DNA of 55,239 bases from Anaerolineae bacterium (GTDB taxonomy: Bacteria > Chloroflexota > Anaerolineae > UBA3071), in contig JARYMM010000007.1 in NCBI GenBank assembly GCA_029907105.1, positions 1 through 55,239 on the forward strand, read 5' to 3'. A program made the translations under genes and the position numbers. Every line of letters begins with the position of its first letter. Position 1 is the stretch's first letter. Below, piece by piece: positions 15,304 through 22,994 of the stretch. Under the pieces are notes generated by a model. The model was not told the DNA's origin. It saw only the letters and a list, made by a program, of their open reading frames with translations, and did not search any database.

Positions 15304-17538
15304 CTATTCGTAGCCTGGTGCCCGCTGGCGGTGCCAGGTCTCCTCGAACTGCTCGTCGCTCAACTGCCCATTGACCCAGAGCACGGCGGCCCTGGTCTCG
15401 ATCACCGTGATGCCGTAGACGCGATCCCCGGAGCCGGCAACGAGCAGCAAGGCGTCGGGCCGGCTGACGATGCGCGGCAGCAGCCGGGCCAGCTCGAAGC
15501 TGAGGCTTCGTTCGAGTTCGGCGAACGCCTTGTCGCCTACCTCCAGGTCGGTCGAGTAGCTGACGACCAGAGCCCGCCCCTCTTTGGTTTCCGTCAGCTC
15601 CACCCGGCGCGGTTCGGCACCGGCAGCACGCACCAGAGCGCCAGCCTCCTCTGTCGCCTGCTCATCGCTCAGGGCCACGCTGGGATGAGGCGTGGGCAAG
15701 GGGGCGGCCCACCGCTCGCAGGCCTCCACCGCCTCCTTCAGGTTCGAGACCCTCTCCTCGTCGGTCGTGTGCGCCAACAGCCAGCGCAGATGGGGCAGGG
15801 CTTTCTCACATTGGTATTGCGAAACGTAGAAGCTGGCCAGGAAATGGCGCGCCAGATAATGGTTCTCGTTGCGCTTGACGGCCTGCAGCAGGTACTCCTC
15901 CGCCTTCTCCAGGTCCCCCTGGCGATGCAGCGTTTCGCCCAAGGCGGCATAGAGCATCGCGCTGTGCTCCCCATCGGCCAGGGCACTCTCGGCAGCCCAG
16001 CGCGCCGCAGTCAGGTTATCCAGCAGCAAGTAGACCAGAGCGATATTCACCCGGGGCTCGGTATCATGGGGCCGCATCACCTGCCAGCGCTGGGCAGCCC
16101 GCAGGGCCTCCTGCCTGTTGCCCAGACTGAGGTACACCTCATGGAGGGCCTGGTAGTACCTGGGGTCGCCCAGGGCAAACGTCCTCGCCTCATTGAGCAC
16201 CGCCATGGCTGCGGAGGCCTGGCCATCCCGAGCATAAGCGACGGCCAGCAACCGCGCGCTGTCCATGGAGCGAGGCAGGGCTTCGTAGGCCCGGCGGAAG
16301 GCAGCCACGGCCTGCCCGTACTTCTCTTCGTAGAGGTAGCTGAGGCCGAGCATGTGCATGGCCGCCACGCTGTACGGACGCTCATCCAGCCAATCCCGGG
16401 CCAGCGCACGGGCCTGTTCATACTCATCATGCTCCAGGTGCAGGCGCATGCGGATGAGGGTGATATCGCGCCGTTGCGGCGTGGCCCGCTCTTCGGCCAG
16501 CGCCTGATAATGCTCCGCCTCCCCGAAGCGCTCCTGCAAGAGCATCGCCGCCGCCATGCACTCGTAGGCATCGGGATAGGGGGTATGCGGCTGATCCAGG
16601 GCCATCATCTGCGCACAGCTTGCTTCCACAGCCTCCCAATCGCGCACCTCGACAGCCATGTCGGCCTGAAACGACAGGGACCAGGCGTGATGAGGCTGGA
16701 CCTCCAGGGCCGGCGCGGCCATCTGGCCCGCGCTGACCAGGTCGCCCGTGGTGTCCAACTCGTGATTGGCCCGCAACAGATGCCAGGCGAAGAAGGTTGG
16801 CTCCAGCTCCCGCGCCCGGTCATAGGCGTCGGCAGCCGCATCCCAGTCGTGAAGCATGGCCTGGGCCGTCCCCAACACGGCCCAGGCGACGGCCGATTGC
16901 TCATCCAGCTCCACGGCCCGCCGGGCGTGATCGAGGGAGGCTTCCACTTCGTAGACGCTGCTCAGCACGTCGGATAGCGCAGCGTGGGCCAGGGCACTCT
17001 CGGGGCCCGGCTCCACGGCGCGCTGGGCTGTCTGGCGTGCCTCGTCGAAATGGTGCGCTAACTGCTGCGCCCACGACAGGCAGGCCAGCACGACCGGATC
17101 ATCCGGGGCCAGCTTCTCCGCCGCCTCAGCTTCCGCCAGGGCCTGCTGCCAGTACTGCGGCTGGTAGAGGTACACCCGGGTCAGGCCGATGTGGGCGGGC
17201 AGATAGCCGGGGTCTGCAGCGATGGCGTTGATGAAGGCAGCTTCGGCACCCACCAGGTCGCTCTTCAGGAAGAGTGTCTCTCCCTCCTGGGTCAGCGAGG
17301 CGGCCAGCCCAGGAGCGGGCCGGGCCAGCGGTTGCGGCGTGGGAGTGGGTGCGGGACCCGGCGCGGGCGTCGGCAGAAACCCGGCCTCCAGGGTCGGCAA
17401 GGGTGTCGTCGTGGCCAAAGCAAGGGGGGTCGGAGGAGTGACGAACATGGGCATACAGGCGACGGCCAGCCCGACCGAGGGAAGCAGCAGGAAGAAAGCG
17501 ACGAGACGCAACCGACAAGTAAAAAGGCGAATGATCAT
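15304..17538 (-). CDS. TPR-repeat protein, putative lipoprotein
   Basis: A 744-aa protein. The N terminus is RxFxxRLRLVAFFLLLPSVGLAVAC, a signal peptide ending in a cysteine with an atypical lipobox (AVAC), followed by a Pro/Thr-rich linker. From about residue 85 to 600 run a dozen or so TPR units (for example PGYLPAHIGLTRVYL, SAVAWAVLGTAQAML, HSAMLYAALGETLHRQGDLEKAEEYL). The last 110 residues form a separate alpha/beta domain (VSYSTDLEVGDKAFAELE, RVYGITVIE). TPR arrays bind protein partners. It is the first gene of the operon with the C11 and CHAT proteases. If the signal peptide is real, it works outside the membrane while the CHAT protein looks cytoplasmic, a point that needs resolving. 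Confidence 0.85.
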   Translation of the reverse strand: MIIRLFTCRLRLVAFFLLLPSVGLAVACMPMFVTPPTPLALATTTPLPTLEAGFLPTPAPGPAPTPTPQPLARPAPGLAASLTQEGETLFLKSDLVGAEAAFINAIAADPGYLPAHIGLTRVYLYQPQYWQQALAEAEAAEKLAPDDPVVLACLSWAQQLAHHFDEARQTAQRAVEPGPESALAHAALSDVLSSVYEVEASLDHARRAVELDEQSAVAWAVLGTAQAMLHDWDAAADAYDRARELEPTFFAWHLLRANHELDTTGDLVSAGQMAAPALEVQPHHAWSLSFQADMAVEVRDWEAVEASCAQMMALDQPHTPYPDAYECMAAAMLLQERFGEAEHYQALAEERATPQRRDITLIRMRLHLEHDEYEQARALARDWLDERPYSVAAMHMLGLSYLYEEKYGQAVAAFRRAYEALPRSMDSARLLAVAYARDGQASAAMAVLNEARTFALGDPRYYQALHEVYLSLGNRQEALRAAQRWQVMRPHDTEPRVNIALVYLLLDNLTAARWAAESALADGEHSAMLYAALGETLHRQGDLEKAEEYLLQAVKRNENHYLARHFLASFYVSQYQCEKALPHLRWLLAHTTDEERVSNLKEAVEACERWAAPLPTPHPSVALSDEQATEEAGALVRAAGAEPRRVELTETKEGRALVVSYSTDLEVGDKAFAELERSLSFELARLLPRIVSRPDALLLVAGSGDRVYGITVIETRAAVLWVNGQLSDEQFEETWHRQRAPGYE

Positions 17539-17972
17539 GATCCTTCACTCCTGTCCATGCGACAACCGGTCCCATCAACGCGCGGGGCAACTTATACGCT
17601 CTGCTGTAACTACTCAGCCTGCCCGGCCTGGATTGCCAAATCCAGGCCCAAAGTGGCCGAAACCACTCTCCGGCTCGATGTTTCTGGCTCAGAGCATTGA
17701 ATTGGCCCCGTCCAGCCGCCGGATCTGATGATCCGGCGGGAGCGGCTGAGTAGTACGCTCTGCCCATATTATACCAGGTTTTTGAAATTCTGGGTAGTTT
17801 TAACCAATCCGGTTCAGCCTGGGCGCTCTGGCCCGTGCCGTTTCGCCTGTTTGTCCAAAAACACAGGCTGTATTATACTATATTTGCAGCAGCGCAAAAG
17901 TCACTCTGAGCGTAGGGAAGAGTCTGAGCGTAGCGAAGAGTCTCCTTACTGGGAGGAGGTCGGGAAAAGGCA
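17539..17972. other. divergent intergenic region
   Basis: These 434 bp separate the TPR operon (minus) from an ABC ATPase gene (plus). On the minus strand a TATAAT lies at 17773-17768. On the plus strand a good promoter is at 17851-17879. An 18-bp word (TCTGAGCGTAGSGAAGAG) is tandemly repeated at 17905-17922 and 17923-17940, just before the ATPase gene's ribosome-binding site. I see no gene in it. Confidence 0.65.
17851..17879 (+). promoter_or_regulatory. promoter for the ABC ATPase gene
   Basis: TTGTCC, a 17-bp spacer and TATACT. It lies about 95 bp upstream of the GTG start at 17973. Confidence 0.55.
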
Positions 17973-18968
17973 GTGGATTCTCGATCGCCGAATGCAGACC
18001 TGCTCCGCCTCGAGGATGTTCGGGTCTGCTTTTGGGTGCGCAAGGGAGTGTTCGGGACCCAGGCCGTGCGCGCCGTGGATGGGGTCAATCTCAGCGTGAA
18101 GCGGGGTGAGACTGTGGCCGTGGTGGGGGAATCGGGCAGTGGGAAGACCACCCTGGGGCGGGCCTCTCTGCGCCTGGTCAGGCCGGCCGGCGGACGGGTG
18201 CTCTTCGACGGCCAGGACATCACCGCCCTGCCGGAGGAGGAGCTGCGGCCCCTGCGCCGCCGCGCCCAGGCCATCTTCCAGGACCCCTTCTCCAGCATTG
18301 ACCCCTTCATGACCGTGTACGAGAGCGTGGAGGAGCCGCTGATCATCCACGGCATCGGCTCGCCCGCGGAGCGCAGAGAGCGCGTCCTCCAGGCGCTGCG
18401 CGATGTGCGCCTGATCCCGCCTGAGGAGATGAGCACCCGCTACCCGCACCTGCTTTCCGGCGGCCAGCGCCAGCGGGTCGGCATCGCCCGCGCCCTTGTC
18501 CTGCAGCCCGACTACATCGTGGCCGATGAGCCGGTGTCCATGGTTGACGCCTCCAGCCGCGCCGAGCTGCTCTACCTGCTGCGCGAGTTGCAGGAGCGTT
18601 TCGGCATCGCCTTTCTGTACATCACCCATGACATCGCCACGGCGCGGCACTTCGCCCGGCGCGTCGCCGTCATGTACCTGGGTCGGATCGTGGAGAGCGG
18701 CCCGACGGCGGCCGTGGTGGAAAACCCTCTGCACCCTTACACTCGGGCGCTCATCGCTGCGGTGCCCGAGCCCGATCCGGCCAACCGGCTGCGCCAGCGG
18801 CCCGTGCTTCCCGGCGAGCCGCCCAGCCCCGTCCGGGTGCCGCCCGGCTGCGCCTTCCACCCCCGCTGCCCGGACATCATACAGGGGACGTGCGAAGCCG
18901 CCCGTCCCAGCCTGGTGGAAGCGGAGCCAGGACATCTTGTGGCGTGTTATCGGCATCCCAAAAAGTAA
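17973..18968 (+). CDS. oligopeptide-type ABC transporter ATPase (OppF/DppF-like)
   Basis: A 331-aa ATPase: Walker A GESGSGKTTLGR, Q-loop FQDPFSSIDP, signature LLSGGQRQRVGIARAL, Walker B YIVADEPVSMVD, switch ITHDIA. The C-terminal PPGCAFHPRCP motif is the oligopeptide/dipeptide ATPase extension. It powers peptide or related solute uptake with the OppD-like ATPase at 34586, the permeases at 31216 and 32316 and the binding protein at 22995, although those genes are spread over 17 kb. The signature Walker B has VSMVD where most have TSALD. The start is the GTG at 17973, with a GGAGGAGGTC site 18 bp upstream. Confidence 0.93.
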   Translation: MDSRSPNADLLRLEDVRVCFWVRKGVFGTQAVRAVDGVNLSVKRGETVAVVGESGSGKTTLGRASLRLVRPAGGRVLFDGQDITALPEEELRPLRRRAQAIFQDPFSSIDPFMTVYESVEEPLIIHGIGSPAERRERVLQALRDVRLIPPEEMSTRYPHLLSGGQRQRVGIARALVLQPDYIVADEPVSMVDASSRAELLYLLRELQERFGIAFLYITHDIATARHFARRVAVMYLGRIVESGPTAAVVENPLHPYTRALIAAVPEPDPANRLRQRPVLPGEPPSPVRVPPGCAFHPRCPDIIQGTCEAARPSLVEAEPGHLVACYRHPKK

Positions 18969-18975
18969 GCCGTCG

Positions 18976-19064
18976 AACTCCCCTCCCCTGGCGGGAGGGG
19001 CAACGAACTCCCCTCCCCTGGCGGGAGGGGCAACGAACTCCCCTCCCCTGGCGGGAGAGGTTAG
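18976..19064. repeat. 30-bp tandem repeat, three copies
   Basis: AACTCCCCTCCCCTGGCGGG followed by AGGGGCAACG is repeated head to tail from 18976; the third copy diverges at its end. Each unit contains the CCCCTCCC...GGGAGGGG palindrome. There are no spacers, so it is not a CRISPR array. Confidence 0.85.
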
Positions 19065-19380
19065 GGGAGGGGGATAATCTCACCCCCACCTGCCCTCCCC
19101 CATCAAGGGGGAGGACCAGAAGTTCCCCTCCCCTCGTGGGAGGGGTTAGGGGAGGGGGAAAGTCTCACCCCCACCTGATCTCCCCCATCAAGGGGGAGGA
19201 ACTGGCCAGAACTCCCCTCCCTTCGTGGGAGGGGCTAGGGGAGGGGGGATAATCTCACCCCCACCTGACCTCCCCCATCAAGGGGGAGGAACTTGTGGTT
19301 GCCAGTTCCCCTCTCCTCGTGGGAGGGGTTAGGGGAGGGGGAAAATTTCACCCCCACCTGACCTCCCTCATCAAAGATGA
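19065..19380. repeat. CT/GA-rich repeat array, about four diverged units
   Basis: Units of about 85-95 bp each contain TCTCACCCCCACCTG, TCCCCCATCAAGGGGGAGGA, CCCCTCCC-TCGTGGGAGGGG and TTAGGGGAGGGGG. Each carries two small hairpins. Together with the preceding tandem repeat they fill the 446 bp between the ATPase gene and the sialidase-like gene. No gene is seen; a long open frame through the array is an artefact. Confidence 0.85.
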
Positions 19381-19414
19381 GGGACCCGTGCTTTCCTGGG
19401 AGAGTGATGAAACC

Positions 19415-21844
19415 ATGAAAATCTCACGAGCACTTGTTTCTACAATCCTTGCCCTCGCGCTGGCAGTCTTCCTCTCGGAGCCGCTACTGGCGCAGGGACC
19501 CGTGGTTGAGCCGCTAAAGGCAGGCGATCGGCCCAAAGCCGACGAGAGGATGATCAACCTGATGTGGCCGATCAAGAACGTGCTCTCTGGCCCCGGCTGG
19601 CTGATGGCCCAGGGCATTGACCCCCGGGCCTGGCTGGAACGCCCCGGCTGGGACCCGCTGACCCGCCTGGACTGGGAGAAGCTGGATTATCCCCTGGCGA
19701 GCAGGGAACCAGGCCCGGCGCAGCAGGCCGGCCCGGGCATCCTGGTGCCCTACCGCAGCCCTGCCCCCGCCTTCAGTCGCGACCTGCTGGTGACCCGCGA
19801 CTTCGGCGACCTGCCCCTGCAGACGGAACCCCACCTGGCCGTGAACCCGCGCGACCCAGAGCACCTCCTCCTGGGCGTGATTGACTACAACTTACCCTCC
19901 ATCTCCGCCTACGTCAGTATTGACGGCGGCGTCACCTGGGAGGGGCCCAGACAGATCAGATACCAGCGCGGGGACCGCGTCTCCGGCGGCGACCCCGTGG
20001 TGGCCTTCGACCGCCAGGGGAACGCCTACTTTGCCTCCATCTCCATCGGCACGAAAGAATTCTCCATCGGCCCGCTGGTCGGGTTCGCCATGGTCTCCAG
20101 CATCCAGGTGGCCACCTCCCCCGACGGGGGCTTCACCTGGAATGAGCCGGTCTCCACCGCCCGCAGCGAGGTGACCACCACAGACATCACCACCGACGCC
20201 GAAGGGCGCATCCGCGGCAAGGTCCACATGAGTTTCCTGGACAAGCCCTGGATGACCATCGGCCCCCATCCCACCGAAAAAGACAAGGACGTCATCTACG
20301 TGACCTACACCGACTTCGTGCTGAAGTACGAGATCCTCTACGTCGGCGAGGTGCCCACACTAGGCGTGCCGGAGATGGAAACGACTATCCGCCTGGTGCG
20401 CTCGGAGGATGGAGGTGTGACCTGGTCGGATCCGGTGGCCGTCAGCCCCACGGTGCGCCGCGTCTACGGCGAGGTGACCGGGCCGGGAGAGGCGGCGCCG
20501 GTAGCGGGAACCAAGCGCCTGGTGCAGGGTTCGCAGGTGGCCGTGGGCCCCGATGGCACCGTCTACGTGGCCTGGCTGGACAGCACCGACGACGAAAGCA
20601 TGAAAGGGCTGGCCGAACTCTACCTGGCCCGTTCGGAGGATGGAGGCAAGAGCTTCGAGGAGCCCCAGCGCATCACCATCATCCTGGAGCCGGGCTTTCG
20701 CCCCCGCAACGCCTACTTCCGCTACTGGGCCGCGGCCTTCCCCCAGCTCGCCACCGGCCCCAAAGGGGAGGTGTACGTGGTCTACACGGCGCTGCCGCCG
20801 GACAAGCCCACCGACGAGGGGGACATCTACTTCGTCCGCTCCCAGGATGGAGGGAAGAACTGGCGGCGTCCCGTCCGCCTCAACCAGGATGACACCGACC
20901 GGCTGCAGTTCTTCCCGGCTATTGACGTCGGCCCCGATGGCGTGATCCACGTCATGTGGGGTGACATGCGGGACGACGCGGTGGAGACGCGCTATCACAT
21001 CTACTACACCCAATCCAAGGACGGCGGCCAGACGTGGGGGTTCGAGGCGCCCGAACTGAACCTGAAGGTAGGGGACACGCGAGTGACCGATTATCCCTCT
21101 AACCCCAACAAGGGCTTCCCCTACGGCCTCTTTATCGGCGACTACTTCTCGCTGGCCGCCACCAAGGACGACGTCTATCTCGTCTGGGCGGATGCCCGGC
21201 TGGGGGAGTTCGGGCCGACGAACCAGAAGATTGGCTTCTCGCGGCGGCAGCAGATCCCGGCACCGGAGGTCTTCATGAGCCCGGCGGCAGGGCCAGGAGG
21301 CCAGAGCATCACCGTGCAGGGCCATAATTTCCAGCCGGACATGAACGTGTACCTGCAGATGGGCGACACGACTGTCGCCACCGCTCGCACTAACGCCGAG
21401 GGCCGCGTCACCGCCGAGGTCTTCGTGCCTATCTCCGGCGAAGGTGCCCACCCGGTGCGGCTGGTGGACGAATCGGGCAACGTGGCCTCGGGCACCTTCT
21501 ACATGGAGTTCGGCTTCGACAACGTACGAGAAGTGTTGGATGCCCAGCGAGAGACACAGCGCCGGCTCGAGGGGCTGGACCAGAAGCTCGGTGCTCTGGC
21601 GCCGGGGGCAGCGCCGGCCGTGCCTCCGGAGACGTTGCAGAACCTGGAGCAGAACCTGCAGCGGCTGCAGGCGATGGAAGAGGAGATCCGGCAACTGCGG
21701 GAGCTTGTGGAGCAGGAAGCGAAGGAGGAGCCGGCGCCGACCGGGGCGGGGTTGCCACCCTGGTCGCTGGCGCTGGTGGGTCTCCTCGGCCTGGCCATCG
21801 GCGCCGCCGCCTACGCCTGGGTCTCCCAGCGCGGCAAAGGGTAG
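19415..21844 (+). CDS. secreted BNR/sialidase-like beta-propeller protein with C-terminal anchor
   Basis: An 809-aa protein starting at the ATG at 19415 (a longer frame upstream is repeat DNA). The signal peptide is ISRALVSTILALALAVFLSEPLLAQ. At least six Asp-box motifs of the type SxDGGxTW are visible (SIDGGVTW, SPDGGFTW, SEDGGVTW, SEDGGKSF, SQDGGKNW, SKDGGQTW), giving a sialidase-type beta-propeller. An IPT/TIG-like domain follows (VFMSPAAGPGGQSITVQGHNF), then a coiled coil (about residues 700-775) and a C-terminal membrane helix LALVGLLGLAIGAAAYAWV with a short basic tail. It is probably tethered to the outer face of the cytoplasmic membrane. Catalytic sialidase arginines are not evident, so binding rather than hydrolysis is possible. 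Confidence 0.85.
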   Translation: MKISRALVSTILALALAVFLSEPLLAQGPVVEPLKAGDRPKADERMINLMWPIKNVLSGPGWLMAQGIDPRAWLERPGWDPLTRLDWEKLDYPLASREPGPAQQAGPGILVPYRSPAPAFSRDLLVTRDFGDLPLQTEPHLAVNPRDPEHLLLGVIDYNLPSISAYVSIDGGVTWEGPRQIRYQRGDRVSGGDPVVAFDRQGNAYFASISIGTKEFSIGPLVGFAMVSSIQVATSPDGGFTWNEPVSTARSEVTTTDITTDAEGRIRGKVHMSFLDKPWMTIGPHPTEKDKDVIYVTYTDFVLKYEILYVGEVPTLGVPEMETTIRLVRSEDGGVTWSDPVAVSPTVRRVYGEVTGPGEAAPVAGTKRLVQGSQVAVGPDGTVYVAWLDSTDDESMKGLAELYLARSEDGGKSFEEPQRITIILEPGFRPRNAYFRYWAAAFPQLATGPKGEVYVVYTALPPDKPTDEGDIYFVRSQDGGKNWRRPVRLNQDDTDRLQFFPAIDVGPDGVIHVMWGDMRDDAVETRYHIYYTQSKDGGQTWGFEAPELNLKVGDTRVTDYPSNPNKGFPYGLFIGDYFSLAATKDDVYLVWADARLGEFGPTNQKIGFSRRQQIPAPEVFMSPAAGPGGQSITVQGHNFQPDMNVYLQMGDTTVATARTNAEGRVTAEVFVPISGEGAHPVRLVDESGNVASGTFYMEFGFDNVREVLDAQRETQRRLEGLDQKLGALAPGAAPAVPPETLQNLEQNLQRLQAMEEEIRQLRELVEQEAKEEPAPTGAGLPPWSLALVGLLGLAIGAAAYAWVSQRGKG

Positions 21845-21884
21845 AGCCTCCGACCGACAAACCGTTTCGCCTTATCACATGGAT

Positions 21885-22178
21885 CAAAATCTCACCCCAG
21901 GCACGGGGATAGGGTATCTCTTGGACGTGAATGGGCAACTGGCGGAGCAATTCCAGGAAGCGGGCGCTTTCCGCCTGGGTCAACCGACCCTGCCGTTCGG
22001 CGCCGAGCAGGGCATTGCCCACTTCCAGCCACCAGAGCGCCGGCACAACTGCCTCGCCTTCCTCCAGGCGCTCCAGAATGCCCAACGCATGAGCGTTCGC
22101 TTCGTCTTCGCACCAGGCCAGGGCGACAGAAGCATCCAGTACGAATTGTCGCAGGTCACTGCTCAGCGTATTCCTCAT
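21885..22178 (-). pseudogene. PIN-domain toxin, truncated (N-terminal part)
   Basis: Read on the minus strand: FVLDASVALAWCEDEANAHA...AVVPALWWLEVGNALLGAERQGRLT...LLRQLPIHVQEIPYPRAW, a good match to the first two thirds of a VapC-like PIN ribonuclease (first Asp in LDAS, Glu in LEVGN). The C-terminal third with the last acidic residues is absent; the frame runs instead into the antisense of the sialidase-like gene. The toxin was evidently cut off at its 3' side by a rearrangement next to that gene. Confidence 0.75.
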
Positions 22179-22210
22179 CCTGGCCCTGGCCGGGACGACC
22201 GATCGCCGAA

Positions 22211-22237
22211 GTAGGGCAACTCTGAGAGTTGCCCTAC
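22211..22237. repeat. palindrome GTAGGGCAACTCT-G-AGAGTTGCCCTAC
   Basis: A perfect 13-bp stem with a one-base centre, of the GTAGG...CCTAC family also seen at 32268 and 33743. Confidence 0.85.
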
Positions 22238-22321
22238 GCCCGGCGGCCTGCGCTACTACGCAACATGCCCTGGTGCGTCTTCAATATCAGAGCGCTGATA
22301 AGCCCTGGCGGGCAGGGTTGA

Positions 22322-22350
22322 TTGCTTACTTTCCCTTTTCATGCTATACT
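22322..22350 (+). promoter_or_regulatory. promoter for the small antitoxin-like gene
   Basis: TTGCTT, 17-bp spacer, TATACT, within the TGCTATACT core shared by other promoters in this window. Start codon lies about 57 bp downstream. Confidence 0.6.
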
Positions 22351-22406
22351 GAACCCAAAGTTGCAGACCCCGCGCGAGCACATGTTTTATGAAGGAGTGA
22401 TGAGAA

Positions 22407-22619
22407 ATGGCCGCTGAGAGCATAAAAGCAGAGATTGTCACCGCTCTAGACCTCCTGCCACCGGAGGGCCTGAACATGGTCAAGCAATTCGTCGAGTTCT
22501 TGCGCTCCCAGGCGAAGGCCGCGCAGCAGCCTCCATATACCCCGGTGGCCTTGGGCGGGCTATGGAAGGGCGTCGAGATCAGCGACGAGGACATCGCTGA
22601 GGTGCGCCGCGAGATGTGA
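22407..22619 (+). CDS. DUF2281-like putative antitoxin (orphan)
   Basis: A 70-aa protein: an N-terminal helical segment ALDLLPPEGLNMVKQFVEFLRSQ (the LPxE...V..FVEFL pattern of DUF2281-type antitoxins) and an acidic C terminus with GLWKGVEISDEDIAEVRREM, the usual toxin-binding tail next to PIN toxins. The ATG follows a GAAGGAGTGATGAGAA site. The downstream gene that should encode the PIN toxin is missing: only a short fragment with a LWANTSLLSELS-like reading follows, then repeats. It is therefore an orphan antitoxin. The truncated PIN gene on the opposite strand upstream is not its operon partner. Confidence 0.6.
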   Translation: MAAESIKAEIVTALDLLPPEGLNMVKQFVEFLRSQAKAAQQPPYTPVALGGLWKGVEISDEDIAEVRREM

Positions 22620-22994
22620 GCCGGTTTCGGGGAGAATAAGTTGTGGGCGAATACGTCACTGCTATCGGAGCTGTCGAGGGACTGGACGTCGTTTGGTGAC
22701 GTATTGCGCGACGTGCAAGCTAATCCGCCAATCCTCCCGCAGGCTCAAAACCTGCGGGAGGGCGCTGTTCATCCAAAACGTCGGCCAGTTTGACCCGCGT
22801 GCCCGCTTCCAGATCCACGGCATCTATCGCACCCTCTGGTTGACCGAGGACGGCATCTGGGTGACGGTTATCTCACCCCCCACCCCGTCCGCCTGAGGGC
22901 GGACATCCCTCTCCCCTCTCCGCTGCGGAGAGGGGAGAGGGGCCGGAGAGTGGGGTGAGGTGACCGTCACCTGAGAGCGAAGTGAGGGTTGAAA
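22620..22994. other. 375-bp remnant region
   Basis: No intact gene. It holds a hairpin CCTCCCGCAGG...CCTGCGGGAGG (about 22733-22761), a fragment of a larger extracellular protein (22768-22875), a CCCTCTCCCCTCTCC/GGAGAGGGGAGAGGG inverted repeat (about 22907-22941) and a GAGGTGACCGTCACCTG palindrome before the next gene. Confidence 0.6.
22768..22875 (+). pseudogene. fragment of a DUF7948-type extracellular protein
   Basis: The reading FIQNVGQFDPRARFQIHG.YRTLWLTEDGIWVTV matches the start of the N-terminal domain found in SBBP-repeat and related secreted proteins (ENVGQFDxRARF...LWLxEDGIWVT). Only about 36 residues remain, with no start, signal peptide or continuation. Confidence 0.55.

Noticed and set aside
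13840-16977. 1045-aa plus-strand open frame opposite the C11 and TPR genes
   Set aside because: Antisense shadow crossing two real genes; no motif or ribosome-binding site.
18976-19380. Possible CRISPR array
   Set aside because: Units follow directly without unique spacers, and the larger units are diverged and hairpin-rich.
19295-19414. Sialidase-like gene starting at 19295
   Set aside because: The extra 40 codons are repeat DNA; a proper signal peptide starts at 19415.
21429-21884. Extension of the PIN reading frame to 249 aa
   Set aside because: Beyond about residue 95 it is the antisense of the sialidase-like gene and Arg/Pro-rich.
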